Source: Eubacterium plexicaudatum ASF492
GTDB lineage: Bacteria > Bacillota > Clostridia > Lachnospirales > Lachnospiraceae
NCBI RefSeq assembly: GCF_000364225.2
Contig: NZ_AQFT02000001.1
Coordinates: 5,452,001-5,516,000 of the forward strand
DNA length: 64,000 bases
Reading direction: 5' to 3'
In this document: positions 1-9,873 of the stretch, piece by piece
Position numbering within the stretch: position 1 is the stretch's first letter
Layout: each line of letters starts with the position of its first letter
Made by a program: the position numbers and the translations under genes
The notes under the pieces: model-generated
Database searches by the model: none
Told to the model about the DNA's origin: nothing
What the model saw: the letters and a program-made list of their open reading frames with translations, nothing else

Positions 1-195
1 AACGGAACGCCAGGTTGGAATGTATCAAATCCGAATGGAGTACAGGGGCCGTATGGACCGAATCCCAACGGACAGATGCCTCCGATGCGCCAGGATGCGC
101 CAGGTTTTAATGCTCCGCCGGACGCACCGCAGCATTCGGGTTGGGAACAGCAGTTATGGAATCAGAATGAGCAGAAGGAAGATGACAGAAAATAA
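1..195 (+). CDS. C-terminal end of an upstream gene, Pro/Gly/Asn/Gln-rich tail (partial)
   Basis: An open frame enters from the left edge of the window and ends at TAA 193-195, sharing one base with the uvrC ATG (TAATG), which suggests translational coupling. The visible 64 residues are rich in Pro, Gly, Asn, Gln and Met (for example [14 protein letters not shown]) and finish in a charged, Gln/Glu-rich end. Such low-complexity tails are common at one end of small zinc-ribbon or membrane proteins of clostridia, but no domain is visible here, so no function is assigned. Confidence 0.6.
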   Translation, partial: NGTPGWNVSNPNGVQGPYGPNPNGQMPPMRQDAPGFNAPPDAPQHSGWEQQLWNQNEQKEDDRK

Positions 196-2072
196 TGTTT
201 GATATTCAGGAAGAATTAAAAAAACTCCCGGATCGTCCGGGAGTCTACCTGATGCATGATAAAAATGACACGATCATTTATGTTGGCAAAGCAGTCAATC
301 TGAAAAACCGTGTGCGTCAGTATTTTCGTGCCAGCCATAAGGAAGGAATCCGTAAAGATCAGATGGTAACGCTGATTGAACGTTTTGAGTATATTATTAC
401 GGATTCGGAGCTGGAAGCGCTTGTATTGGAATGTAATCTGATTAAAGAGCATCGGCCGAAATATAATATTCTGCTGAAAGATGACAAGACTTATCCGTAT
501 ATTAAAGTGACGCTGGGGGAAACTTACCCCAGGGTCCTTTTTTCACGTCAGATGAAGAAGGATAAATCACAGTATTTCGGACCTTATACAAGCGCGGGTG
601 CGGTAAAAGATACGATTGAACTGCTGCGCAAACTGTACCGGCTGCGCACGTGTAACCGCCAGCTGCCAAGGGATATCGGAAAAGACCGACCGTGTCTGAA
701 TTATCATATTCATCAGTGCCAGGCGCCGTGCCAGGACTATATTTCACCGGAAGAATACCAGAGCCGTATCAAAAAAGCACTGGATTTTTTGAACGGCAAT
801 TATAAGCCGGTTCTGGAAGACCTGGAACAGAAAATGCAGGCAGCATCACAGGAAATGGACTTTGAGAAAGCAATGGAATATCGTGACCTGATGAACAGTG
901 TCAGACAGATATCGGAAAAGCAGAAGGTGACCAATTCCGATGGAGAAGACAAAGATATTATTGCGTTGGCGAAAGACGACAGAGATGCGGTAGTACAGGT
1001 GTTTTTTATCAGGGATGGCAGACTGATCGGACGGGAACATTTTTATGTAACCATTGATGCAGGAAATACGACACAGCAGATACTGACTTCTTTTCTGAAA
1101 CAGTATTATGCGGGAACGCCTTTTATACCAAAAGAAGTAATGCTGCAGACGGCAATTGAAGAAGCCGATGTGATTGCACAGTGGCTGAGCAGCAAGCGCG
1201 GACAGAAAGTATACATTCGGGTTCCGGTAAAAGGGATGAAAGAAAAGCTGGTGGACCTTGCACAAAAAAATGCCAGACTTGTCTTAAATCAGGATAAGGA
1301 ACGTCTGAAACGGGAAGAAGGACGGACCATCGGCGCAATGAAGGAAATTGCAAAAATACTGGATCTGCAGGGAATCAGCCGCGTGGAAGCGTATGATATT
1401 TCCAATACAAACGGATTTGAAAGCGTTGGTTCTATGATCGTATACGAAAAAGGAAAGCCATGCCGCAGTGACTACCGTAAATTTAAGCTGCGGACGGTTG
1501 CAGGTCCGGATGACTATGCATCCATGCATGAGGTGCTGACACGCCGATTTACACACGGACTGGAAGAACGCAGGGAACGGGCGGAAAAAAAACTGGAGGA
1601 TACTTATGGCAGTTTTACGAAATTTCCGGATCTGATTATGATGGACGGAGGACGCGGGCAGGTCAATATTGCGCTGCAGGTATTGGAGGAACTCCATTTA
1701 TCCATTCCGGTATGCGGTATGGTAAAGGATGACTTTCACCGCACGAGGGGACTTTATTTTAATAATGTGGAACTTCCGATTGATAAAAACTCGGAAGGAT
1801 TTCAGTTAATTACACGAATTCAGGATGAAGCACACCGATTTGCCATTGAGTATCACCGCTCTTTGCGCAGCAAGGAACAGGTGCATTCCGTGCTGGATGA
1901 TATACAGGGAATCGGGCCGACGAGGCGGAAAGCGCTGATGCGCTATTTCCAGTCGATCGACGCCATCCGGGCGGCGACTGTGGAACAGCTCTTAGAGGCT
2001 GACAGTATGAACGAAAAGGCGGCGCTGGCGGTGTACCGGCACTTCCACACAGAGAGTGACGAGGCAACATAA
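195..2072 (+). CDS. uvrC: Excinuclease ABC subunit C (UvrC)
   Basis: Nuclease subunit of the UvrABC nucleotide-excision repair complex; it makes both incisions around a DNA lesion in the cytoplasm. The 625 residues match the usual family length. An N-terminal GIY-YIG domain (about residues 13-92, with PGVYLM and IYVGKA) is followed by a UVR motif near 200-235 that contacts UvrB, the RNase H-like C-terminal nuclease (about 370-530, with YDISNTNG and MDGGRGQ), and helix-hairpin-helix motifs at the end ([12 protein letters not shown]). The ATG overlaps the stop of the upstream gene by one base. hprK follows after 85 bases, the arrangement seen in many Firmicutes. Intact, no oddity seen. Confidence 0.97.
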   Translation: MFDIQEELKKLPDRPGVYLMHDKNDTIIYVGKAVNLKNRVRQYFRASHKEGIRKDQMVTLIERFEYIITDSELEALVLECNLIKEHRPKYNILLKDDKTYPYIKVTLGETYPRVLFSRQMKKDKSQYFGPYTSAGAVKDTIELLRKLYRLRTCNRQLPRDIGKDRPCLNYHIHQCQAPCQDYISPEEYQSRIKKALDFLNGNYKPVLEDLEQKMQAASQEMDFEKAMEYRDLMNSVRQISEKQKVTNSDGEDKDIIALAKDDRDAVVQVFFIRDGRLIGREHFYVTIDAGNTTQQILTSFLKQYYAGTPFIPKEVMLQTAIEEADVIAQWLSSKRGQKVYIRVPVKGMKEKLVDLAQKNARLVLNQDKERLKREEGRTIGAMKEIAKILDLQGISRVEAYDISNTNGFESVGSMIVYEKGKPCRSDYRKFKLRTVAGPDDYASMHEVLTRRFTHGLEERRERAEKKLEDTYGSFTKFPDLIMMDGGRGQVNIALQVLEELHLSIPVCGMVKDDFHRTRGLYFNNVELPIDKNSEGFQLITRIQDEAHRFAIEYHRSLRSKEQVHSVLDDIQGIGPTRRKALMRYFQSIDAIRAATVEQLLEADSMNEKAALAVYRHFHTESDEAT

Positions 2073-2157
2073 AGATTGCCGCTGCGGGCAATTTGTGGTA
2101 AACTGAAAGCATCAGGAAACATGGAAATATGCCCGGACATAAGAAAGGAGATATGAT

Positions 2158-3093
2158 ATGAAGGGTGTGAATGTACAGCGGTTTGCAGATCTGTTTGAAA
2201 TGAAAAATCTTACAATGGAAATAGATCTGAGCATCCGCGAGATAACCGTATCCGAGATAAACCGGCCTGCACTGCAGTTCTGTGGCTATTTTGAACATTT
2301 TCCGAAAGAGAGAGTCCAGATTGTCGGTATGGTGGAATATGCATATTTACGACAGCTGCAGGAAGAAGCAAGAACAAAAGCGATCGAAGCATTTTTTTCT
2401 CATGATATACCATGCATCGTGTTCTGCCGCGGGCTGATCCCGGAGGAAAACTTTCTTGAGATAGCGAAAAAGCACAATGTTGCAGTGCTGAGTACGGAAC
2501 GTAAAACGTCAAGTATTACCGCCGAAATTATTCGCGTATTAAACGAAGAACTGGCTCCATGCATTTCGATTCATGGCGTACTCGTTGACGTATACGGAGA
2601 AGGTCTTCTGATTATGGGGGAAAGCGGAATCGGAAAGAGTGAAACGGCACTGGAGCTGATTCGCCGCGGACATCGTCTTGTTACGGACGACGTAGTGGAG
2701 ATACGTAAGATTAATGAACGTACGTTAATCGGTACCTCGCCGGATATTACCCGGTATTTTATAGAGCTGCGCGGTATCGGAATTATAGACGTAAAAGCAT
2801 TGTATGGTGTGGAATGTGTCAAGGAAAAACAGAACATTGACCTGGTAATCAAACTGGAAGACTGGAAAAAAGACAACGAATATGACCGTATGGGACTGGA
2901 ACAGGAGTATACGGAGTTCTTAGGTACAAAAGTCGTATGCCATTCACTGCCAATTCGACCGGGACGTAATCTGGCCCTGATTTGTGAGGCGGCTGCGGTT
3001 AACCACAGACAAAAGAAAATGGGTTATAATGCGGCGAAAGAACTGTGCCGCCGGGTACAGGAAAACCTGTCCAAAGACAGTTCAAATTCATAA
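2158..3093 (+). CDS. hprK: HPr kinase/phosphorylase
   Basis: Bifunctional enzyme that phosphorylates and dephosphorylates HPr on its regulatory serine, setting carbon catabolite control with CcpA. The 311-residue protein has the N-terminal HprK domain, then a P-loop GESGIGKS (about 155-162) preceded by HGVLVDVYGEG, and the family signature ELRGIGIIDVKALYG (about 203-217). The ATG has a good AAGGAG-type site about 8 bases upstream. Its position after uvrC and ahead of murB/rapZ is conserved in clostridia. The presence of hprK implies PTS/CcpA regulation of the sugar loci elsewhere in the window, although no confident cre site was found there. Confidence 0.97.
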   Translation: MKGVNVQRFADLFEMKNLTMEIDLSIREITVSEINRPALQFCGYFEHFPKERVQIVGMVEYAYLRQLQEEARTKAIEAFFSHDIPCIVFCRGLIPEENFLEIAKKHNVAVLSTERKTSSITAEIIRVLNEELAPCISIHGVLVDVYGEGLLIMGESGIGKSETALELIRRGHRLVTDDVVEIRKINERTLIGTSPDITRYFIELRGIGIIDVKALYGVECVKEKQNIDLVIKLEDWKKDNEYDRMGLEQEYTEFLGTKVVCHSLPIRPGRNLALICEAAAVNHRQKKMGYNAAKELCRRVQENLSKDSSNS

Positions 3094-3121
3094 TGATACG
3101 GTAAAAGGAGTGGGAATCAAA

Positions 3122-4530
3122 ATGGAACGAAAAAATGCGTGGGAAAAGTATCCGGAAGAGCAGCGTGGAGCATTGCTGGAATTCGGCGAAAAATACAGAC
3201 AGTTTATTTCCGAATGCAAGACAGAGCGGGAATGTACGGCAAAGTTCAGGCATATGGCGCAAAATGCCGGATTTACCGATCTGGAACAGATCATTGCGTC
3301 AGGTGAATCACTGAAACCGGGAGATAAAGTATACGCGGTAAATAAGGAAAAAGGACTTGCACTATATGTGATCGGAAAACAGCCGTTGGAAAAAGGTATG
3401 AACATTCTGGGAGCGCACATTGATTCCCCACGACTGGACTTAAAACAAAATCCGCTGTATGAAGATACGGAACTGGCGCTTTTGGACACACATTACTATG
3501 GTGGTGTGAAAAAATACCAGTGGGTAACGCTGCCGCTTGCACTGCATGGTGTGTTTGTAAAAAAGACGGAACGGTCATTCCGGTCAGCATAGGAGATAAG
3601 CCGCAGGATCCGGTATTCGGCGTCAGTGATCTGCTCATTCATCTTGCAGGGGAACAGATGGAAAAAAAGGCTGGCAAAGTAATTGAAGGGGAAAATCTGG
3701 ATATTCTGATCGGCAGTATTCCATGTGCAAAGAAGGAGCGGGCGCAGGAAGATAAGGATGTGGTGAAAGACCGTGTAAAAGCAAATATTCTGCATATTCT
3801 TGCGGACAAATACCAGATTGACGAAGAAGACTTTGTATCTGCCGAAATAGAAGTCGTTCCGGCAGGAGAAGCCAGAGATTACGGACTTGACCGAAGTATG
3901 ATTATGGGATACGGTCATGACGACCGTGTGTGTGCATACCCGTCTTTTATGGCAATGCTCGATCTGAAAGAAGCGCCGGAACGCACAAGTGTATGCCTGC
4001 TGGTTGATAAAGAAGAAATCGGAAGCGTAGGCGCAACAGGGATGAAATCGCGGTTTTTTGAAAATATGACAGCGGAGGTCATGCAGGCGGCCGGACAGTA
4101 TCATGAACTGGCGCTGCGCCGTGCACTTGCAAATTCCAAAGTACTGTCCTCTGACGTAAGCGCGGCATACGATCCGAATTTTCCGTCGGTATCGGATAAA
4201 AAGAATGTGGCGTTTTTTGGCAAAGGTCTCGTATTTAATAAATATACGGGTTCCAGAGGCAAATCCGGTTCCAATGATGCGAATGCGGAATATATGGCTT
4301 GTCTGCGCGATATACTTGACCGCAATGAAGTGGCGTTCCAGACGGCGGAACTTGGGAAAGTGGACCAGGGCGGCGGCGGAACGATTGCGTATATACTGGC
4401 CGATTATGGCATGGAAGTCATTGACAGCGGGGTCGCCGTGTTAAATATGCATGCACCATGGGAAATTATCAGCAAAGTGGATTTGTATGAAGCTTACCGC
4501 GGATATGTGGTGTTTTTAAAAGAAGCTTAA
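3122..4530 (+). pseudogene. M18 family aminopeptidase, split by a one-base frameshift
   Basis: Zinc aminopeptidase of the M18 (aspartyl/LAP4-like) family, expected to trim N-terminal residues from peptides in the cytoplasm. The first frame (3122-3592) carries GAHIDSPRLDLK, a metal-binding histidine motif, and the second (readable from about 3565 to 4530) carries VDKEEIGSVGATG and the C-terminal histidine region. Joined they give about 470 residues, the normal family length. The frames meet at six A's followed by G (3559-3565); the conserved reading VKKDGTVIP needs a shift of -1 exactly there. The 0 frame stops eight codons later (TAG 3590-3592). The heptamer A AAA AAG is in the frame used by the E. 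coli dnaX slippery site. A lost base in a homopolymer is the simpler explanation. Confidence 0.85.
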
Positions 4531-4552
4531 ATATATTGGTGTCGGGTTAAAG

Positions 4553-4581
4553 TTGATATAAAATTAATCTTAAAATTAATA
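4553..4581 (+). promoter_or_regulatory. Possible sigma-A promoter for murB
   Basis: TTGATA (4553-4558), a 17-base spacer and TTAATA (4576-4581) lie in a very AT-rich gap between the M18 gene and murB, 48 bases before the murB ATG. Box matches are moderate, so this is a candidate only. Confidence 0.3.
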
Positions 4582-4628
4582 TTACGACATAAATATAAAT
4601 AAAAAAGCAGAAAGAAATCATAAAAATC

Positions 4629-5546
4629 ATGATGAATCAGACAGGATTTTACAAACAGTTAAACGGTATTCTTTCCGAAGATCAGATTTTATGTAAGGAA
4701 CCGATGAGCAGGCATACGACGTTTCGGGTTGGCGGACCGGCAGATTATTTTATTATGCCGCGTCCGCAGCAGACGGCAGAAGTGCTGGCGCTATGTAAAC
4801 GAGAACAGATACCGTGTCGCATTGTGGGCAATGGCAGTAATCTGCTTGTCTCAGATGCCGGCATTCGGGGCGTTGTCATAGCATTTACAAAACAGGCGGC
4901 GCAGATTCGGGTGAACCAGGACCGGATCCTGGCCGAAGCCGGAGCGCTGCTGTCACAGGCAGCCGCAGCAGCCTGCAGAGCAGAGCTTGGCGGAATGGAA
5001 TTTGCAGCCGGCATACCCGGTTCCATAGGCGGCGCAGTCGTTATGAATGCAGGGGCATATGGCGGAGAATTAAAAAATATACTGACGCATGCCGTTGTCA
5101 TGACGGAAGAAGGAGAACAGCTGACCTTAAAAAATGAAGAACTGGAACTGTCTTACCGCCACAGCTGCATTCCCGAGCGGCATTTAACGGTACTGGAAGC
5201 AGAATTTCAGCTGCAAAAAAAGCCGCAGGAAGAGATTCATGCGCTGATGGAGGAGCTAAAGGGCAGGCGGTTGGAAAAGCAGCCGCTGGAATATCCGAGT
5301 GCGGGCAGTACGTTTAAAAGGCCTGTGGGAAATTATGCGGGAAAGCTGATTATGGAGGCCGGACTTGCAGGGGTTTCAGTCGGCGGAGCACAGGTTTCAA
5401 AGAAGCACTGCGGATTTATAATTAATAAAGGAAATGCTACCGCAGCGGATGTATACGGATTGATTCAACTGGTCCGCAAAAAGGTCCGGGAGCATTCCGG
5501 GATCGAACTTGAGACAGAAGTAAAATATGTGGGTGAGTTTTCTTAA
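4629..5546 (+). CDS. murB: UDP-N-acetylenolpyruvoylglucosamine reductase (MurB)
   Basis: FAD enzyme that reduces UDP-GlcNAc-enolpyruvate to UDP-MurNAc in peptidoglycan precursor synthesis. The 305-residue protein shows the FAD-binding motifs RVGGPADYF and GNGSNLLV, then AAGIPGSIGGAVVMNAGAYG, the catalytic Ser in YPSAGSTFKRP, and a C-terminal Glu in the LETEVKYVG tail, typical of the short type II MurB. Two ATGs lie together at 4629 and 4632 with only a weak purine-rich site (AGAAAG) upstream, so the exact start is uncertain by one codon. It is part of the conserved hprK-murB-rapZ-whiA block. Confidence 0.96.
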   Translation: MMNQTGFYKQLNGILSEDQILCKEPMSRHTTFRVGGPADYFIMPRPQQTAEVLALCKREQIPCRIVGNGSNLLVSDAGIRGVVIAFTKQAAQIRVNQDRILAEAGALLSQAAAAACRAELGGMEFAAGIPGSIGGAVVMNAGAYGGELKNILTHAVVMTEEGEQLTLKNEELELSYRHSCIPERHLTVLEAEFQLQKKPQEEIHALMEELKGRRLEKQPLEYPSAGSTFKRPVGNYAGKLIMEAGLAGVSVGGAQVSKKHCGFIINKGNATAADVYGLIQLVRKKVREHSGIELETEVKYVGEFS

Positions 5547-5596
5547 ATGGTAATATAGGAATTCACAAACGTTACGTTCGGAAAGGGGGAGTTGAG

Positions 5597-6502
5597 ATGC
5601 GTTTTGTAATTTTAACGGGAATTTCAGGGGCAGGCAAGAGCACCGCATTAAAAATGATGGAAGATATGGGCTATTACTGTGTGGATAATCTGCCGATTCC
5701 TCTTGTGGAGCGTTTTTATGAACTATCGGATAATGCCAGTGCGGAACTTCAAAAAGTGGCCGTAGGCATAGATGTCAGAAACGGGCAGAGTCTGAACGAG
5801 ATGCAGGACGTATTAAAACGCCTTCATAAAGAAGGCTTAAAATGTGAGATTTTATTTTTGGATTCCGAAGATCCCGTACTGGTCAAACGGTATAAAGAAA
5901 CGAGACGGAGTCATCCGCTGGCACAGGGAGACCGTGTCGATAAAGGCATTGGCAAAGAACGGGAGCAATTACGCTTCCTAAAAGAAAATGCAGATTATAT
6001 TATTGATACAAGCCGGCTGTTAACAAGAGAACTAAAAGTTGAACTGGAAAAAATATTTGTAAACAACAAAGAGTATAAAAATCTGTTTGTGACGGTATTG
6101 TCGTTTGGTTTTAAGTACGGCATACCGGCGGACTCCGATCTGGTATTTGATGTACGTTTTCTGCCAAATCCATATTATGTGGAAGGGCTGCGTTTGAAAA
6201 GCGGCAATGACAGAGAAATACAGGAATTTGTCCTGCAGTATGAAGAAGCACATGAATTTTTAAACAGGCTGGAAGATATGATTCGATTTCTCATACCAAA
6301 TTACATTGCGGAAGGGAAAAATCAGCTTGTCATCAGTATCGGATGCACCGGAGGAAAGCACCGTTCGGTTACGCTTGCCAATGAATTGTTCCGGCGTCTG
6401 TCGAAAGGCAGTGACGACGAGGAGAATAAGAAGGGCTGTGTGCCGAATTATGGATTAAAAATTGAACACCGGGATATTATGAAGGATACACAGCACAAAT
6501 AA
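5597..6502 (+). CDS. rapZ: RNase adapter / nucleotide-binding protein RapZ (YvcJ)
   Basis: P-loop protein of the RapZ/YvcJ family. E. coli RapZ guides RNase E to the GlmZ small RNA; the role in Firmicutes is less clear and is linked to competence and growth on some carbon sources. The 301 residues begin with the Walker A motif GISGAGKS (about 8-15) followed by DMGYYCVDNLP, and end with the conserved GCTGGKHRSV segment (about 249-258). A strong GGAAAGGGGGAG site precedes the ATG. whiA starts 12 bases downstream, so the two are probably co-transcribed. Confidence 0.95.
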   Translation: MRFVILTGISGAGKSTALKMMEDMGYYCVDNLPIPLVERFYELSDNASAELQKVAVGIDVRNGQSLNEMQDVLKRLHKEGLKCEILFLDSEDPVLVKRYKETRRSHPLAQGDRVDKGIGKEREQLRFLKENADYIIDTSRLLTRELKVELEKIFVNNKEYKNLFVTVLSFGFKYGIPADSDLVFDVRFLPNPYYVEGLRLKSGNDREIQEFVLQYEEAHEFLNRLEDMIRFLIPNYIAEGKNQLVISIGCTGGKHRSVTLANELFRRLSKGSDDEENKKGCVPNYGLKIEHRDIMKDTQHK

Positions 6503-6514
6503 AACAGGTGGACT

Positions 6515-7477
6515 ATGTCGTTTTCAGGGGAAGTAAAAAAAGAACTGGCTGCTTTGGAAGTGCATGCCGGACACTGTCAGCTGGCAGAACTTGCGGCTGT
6601 TTTAAGTGGAAGCGGACAGATTTATATGCATGCCGGACGGATGCATGTGACACTGACGACGGAAAATATACATGTGGCAGAGCGATATGCAAAGCTGTTG
6701 CAGATGGCGGGTAATATTACCGTGGAAATTACACAGGCACATTCCGTCCGACAGAAAAATAAAGTATCTTATGTGGCAGATCTGTCCGAAGAAAAAGCCG
6801 TCGCTAAGTTGTTTCTTTTGTTAAAGATCATCGGCAAAGACGGCCATATACGTGAAAATATGACGCTTGCGGACGGGCTGCTGCTGCAGAAAAACTGCTG
6901 TAAACGGGCGTTTTTGCGTGGAGCATTTCTGGCGGCAGGTTCTATGAGTAATCCGAAAAAATCTTATCATTTTGAAATGGTCTGCACCGAACGGCAAAAG
7001 GCGGTACAGCTGCAGGAGCTGTTTGGAGCCTTTCAGCTGGAAGCAAAGCTGACAGCAAGAAAAAATCATGAAATTGTCTACTTAAAAGAAGGATCGCAGA
7101 TTGTAGACGCATTAAATATTATGGGCGCCCATGTAGCTTTGATGGATCTGGAAAACGTGCGCATTATCAAAGAAATGCGGAATGATATCAATCGTCGGGT
7201 AAACTGTGAGGCGGCAAATATTAATAAAACCGTGAACGCTGCATATCGTCAGCAGGAGGCCATTCGATTTTTGGAAAAGCAGAAAATATTGCAGGGACTG
7301 CCAAAGCAGTTGCAGGAAATTGCAGCGCTGCGGTTGGAAAATCCGGAAGCTACGATTCGGGAATTAAGCGGATTATGCTGTCCGCCGGTAGGGAAATCCG
7401 GTGTTAATCACAGGCTGCGCAGATTAGAAGAAATAGCAGAGCAGATGGGCTATGAAAAAAGGAATGATCAATCATGA
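6515..7477 (+). CDS. whiA: DNA-binding protein WhiA
   Basis: WhiA combines a degenerate LAGLIDADG homing-endonuclease fold with a C-terminal helix-turn-helix. In actinobacteria it controls sporulation; in Firmicutes it affects cell division and chromosome segregation. Here 320 residues start with MSFSGEVKKELA, carry FLRGAFLAAGSMSNP in the LAGLIDADG-like part, and end in the HTH region with GKSGVNHRLRRLEEIA. The stop codon region overlaps the next gene by four bases (ATGA at 7474), which suggests coupling with the lipid kinase downstream. Confidence 0.95.
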   Translation: MSFSGEVKKELAALEVHAGHCQLAELAAVLSGSGQIYMHAGRMHVTLTTENIHVAERYAKLLQMAGNITVEITQAHSVRQKNKVSYVADLSEEKAVAKLFLLLKIIGKDGHIRENMTLADGLLLQKNCCKRAFLRGAFLAAGSMSNPKKSYHFEMVCTERQKAVQLQELFGAFQLEAKLTARKNHEIVYLKEGSQIVDALNIMGAHVALMDLENVRIIKEMRNDINRRVNCEAANINKTVNAAYRQQEAIRFLEKQKILQGLPKQLQEIAALRLENPEATIRELSGLCCPPVGKSGVNHRLRRLEEIAEQMGYEKRNDQS

Positions 7478-8376
7478 AAAAAATATTATTCGTTTACAAT
7501 GCACATGCAGGAAAAGCAGCCATTCGATCAAAGCTGGCAGATCTGATCGACATGATGGTAAAAAAAGGATATCGTGTAACCAGTCATCCGACACAGTACA
7601 GCGGCGATGCGACGGAACTGATCGAGCAGGAAAGTGCGGATTATGATCTGATTATCTGCAGCGGCGGGGATGGCACGCTGGATGAAGTGGTAACAGGAAT
7701 GATGCGGCTGGAAGAGAGAAAGCCGATCGGTTATATTCCGATGGGAAGTACAAATGATTTTGCAAATTCGCTCAGGCTTCCGAAAAATGTGCTGAAAGCT
7801 GCGGATATCGCGTTAAACGGAAACCCGTTTGCGTGTGATGTCGGACAGTTTAATGATAACAGTTTTATCTATGTGGCGGCATTTGGTATTTTTACGGAAG
7901 TGTCTTATCAGACAAACCAGGAACTGAAAAATCTGCTTGGGCATGCGGCTTATATACTGGAAGGCGCGAAAAGCCTGCTTGATATCGAAGCGTACGAAAT
8001 GTGCGTAGAGTATGAAGACGTGATACTGGAAGGCGAATTTATTTTCGGAATGGTGACAAATTCCGTGTCTGTTGGCGGATTTAAGCAAATAGCAGGGAAA
8101 AATGTATTGCTGGATGATGGGGTATTTGAGGTGACGCTTATCAAACAGCCCAAAAATCCGCTGGAACTGAACGAAATTGTCACTTCGCTTCTGGCAAGAG
8201 TGGACAATACGGAACTGATTTATTCGTTTAAGACAAGTGAAATTCGCTTTTCTGCCGAAAAAGACGTATCCTGGACGCTGGATGGGGAGTATGGCGGCAC
8301 GCATAATCAGGTTCTGATCAAAAACTGGCATCAGGCAGTAAGGATTATGGTAAAAGACGAAATAATAAAGCAGTAA
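7474..8376 (+). CDS. Diacylglycerol kinase-like lipid kinase (DagK/YegS family)
   Basis: Member of the DAGK catalytic-domain family that phosphorylates diacylglycerol or related lipids at the membrane face, recycling lipid head-group precursors. The 300-residue protein shows the nucleotide-binding motif CSGGDGTLDEVVTGM (about 62-76), the PMGSTNDFA segment (about 89-97) and the C-terminal EVTLIKQP / DGEYGG region. The length is normal. The start overlaps whiA by four bases and the MATE gene follows after 16 bases, so these form one transcription unit. The exact lipid substrate cannot be told from sequence. Confidence 0.9.
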   Translation: MKKILFVYNAHAGKAAIRSKLADLIDMMVKKGYRVTSHPTQYSGDATELIEQESADYDLIICSGGDGTLDEVVTGMMRLEERKPIGYIPMGSTNDFANSLRLPKNVLKAADIALNGNPFACDVGQFNDNSFIYVAAFGIFTEVSYQTNQELKNLLGHAAYILEGAKSLLDIEAYEMCVEYEDVILEGEFIFGMVTNSVSVGGFKQIAGKNVLLDDGVFEVTLIKQPKNPLELNEIVTSLLARVDNTELIYSFKTSEIRFSAEKDVSWTLDGEYGGTHNQVLIKNWHQAVRIMVKDEIIKQ

Positions 8377-8392
8377 CAGGGGAAGACAAACG

Positions 8393-9769
8393 ATGGCGGG
8401 AAAGAATATAAATCAGGATATGGGAAGTGCAAATGTGCCCAAATTAATGATGAAACTTGCCGTTCCGGCAGTCATTGCACAGCTGATCAACATGCTGTAC
8501 AATATTGTGGACCGGATTTATATCGGGCACATTCCGGATGCGGGAGCATCGGCGCTGACCGGGGTAGGACTGTTTCTGCCGATTTTAATGATGCTGAATG
8601 CATTTGCTATGCTGGCGGGATCCGGAGGGGCGCCGAGAGCAGCCATAGCGATGGGACAAAATGATAAAGAAGGCGCACAGAAGATTTTGGGAAACTGTTT
8701 TTCCGTGCTGATGATTTTTGCGGTCGTACTGACAGCGGGATTTTATCTGTTCGCGCCGCAGCTGCTGCGCCTGTTTGGAGCCAGTGACGTAACGCTGCCG
8801 TATGCGTTATCTTATGCACGCATTTATATTTTGGGAACGGTATTTGTGATGATCGTATTAGGAATGAATCCGTTTATCACAACGCAGGGATTCGCCAAAT
8901 TCAGTATGATTACGACTGTCATGGGAGCCGTATGCAATATTATTCTGGACCCGATTCTGATCTTTGGGTTACATATGGGTGTACGGGGAGCGGCTATCGC
9001 AACGGTAGCCAGTCAGGCGGTCAGTGCGGTATGGGTGCTCTGGTTTTTAAGAGGGAAAAAAACAATGCTTCGTCTGACAGGAGCGGATATGAAACTGGTG
9101 CCGGGCGTTATTATGCCGTGTCTGTCGCTTGGCATTTCCACATTTGTCATGCTCAGTACGGAAAGTATTTTAAATATCAGTTTTAACAGCAGCCTGTCCG
9201 GATACGGAGGAGATATTGCGGTCGGAGCGATGACTATTATTTCTTCCTGCAACCAGCTTATCACGCTACCGCTGCAGGGAATCTGCCAGGGCGGCCAGCC
9301 TATTATCAGCTATAATTTCGGAGCAGATCATAAAAAACGGGTCAGACAGGCATTCTATTGTCAGTTTACGGCCTGTACGGTTTATGCGTCGGTTATGTGG
9401 CTGCTTATGATGCTTGTGCCGCGTCTGTTTGCAGGTATTTTCAGCAGCGATGCCGCTCTGGTGGATTATACGGTCCGGGTGATGCGCATTTATATGGCAG
9501 GCATTTTTTCCACAGGCATACAGATATCCTGCCAGCAGACATTTATGGCATTGGGGCAGGCAAAAATCAGCCTTCTGATGGCGTGTCTGCGCAAACTTGT
9601 ACTTTTGATTCCTCTGATTTTTATGTTGCCTCATGTATTTTCAGATCCGGTGTTTGGCGTATTTGTCGCGGAACCGGTAAGTGACATTATAGCGGCATCC
9701 GTAACCGGTTCCATGCTCTTTCTGCGGCTGAATAAGATATTGGAAAAAGGAACGTCTGCCGTATCTTAA
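8393..9769 (+). CDS. MATE family efflux transporter
   Basis: Inner-membrane multidrug and toxin extrusion protein, exporting cationic compounds against Na+ or H+. The 458 residues have the expected 12 hydrophobic segments and the typical start: MMKLAVPAVIAQLINMLYNIVDRIYIG carries the MATE motif around residues 20-46, and CQGGQPIISYNFGA (about 302-315) is the matching motif of the second half. An AGGGGAAG-type site precedes the ATG. It is last in the whiA-dagK-MATE unit. Drug specificity is unknown. Confidence 0.93.
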   Translation: MAGKNINQDMGSANVPKLMMKLAVPAVIAQLINMLYNIVDRIYIGHIPDAGASALTGVGLFLPILMMLNAFAMLAGSGGAPRAAIAMGQNDKEGAQKILGNCFSVLMIFAVVLTAGFYLFAPQLLRLFGASDVTLPYALSYARIYILGTVFVMIVLGMNPFITTQGFAKFSMITTVMGAVCNIILDPILIFGLHMGVRGAAIATVASQAVSAVWVLWFLRGKKTMLRLTGADMKLVPGVIMPCLSLGISTFVMLSTESILNISFNSSLSGYGGDIAVGAMTIISSCNQLITLPLQGICQGGQPIISYNFGADHKKRVRQAFYCQFTACTVYASVMWLLMMLVPRLFAGIFSSDAALVDYTVRVMRIYMAGIFSTGIQISCQQTFMALGQAKISLLMACLRKLVLLIPLIFMLPHVFSDPVFGVFVAEPVSDIIAASVTGSMLFLRLNKILEKGTSAVS

Positions 9770-9873
9770 AAAACTATAAATGGAAAAGTTAAAATTTTAC
9801 TTTATTTTTTAAGGATTAATGGTATGATAAAGTTATCGAAAGAAAATCATATCAAGAAGATGGAGGAAAGAAC

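Noticed and set aside
2073-2157. Hairpin ATTGCC/GGCAAT after uvrC as a terminator
   Set aside because: Only six pairs and no T-run follow; read-through into hprK is more likely.
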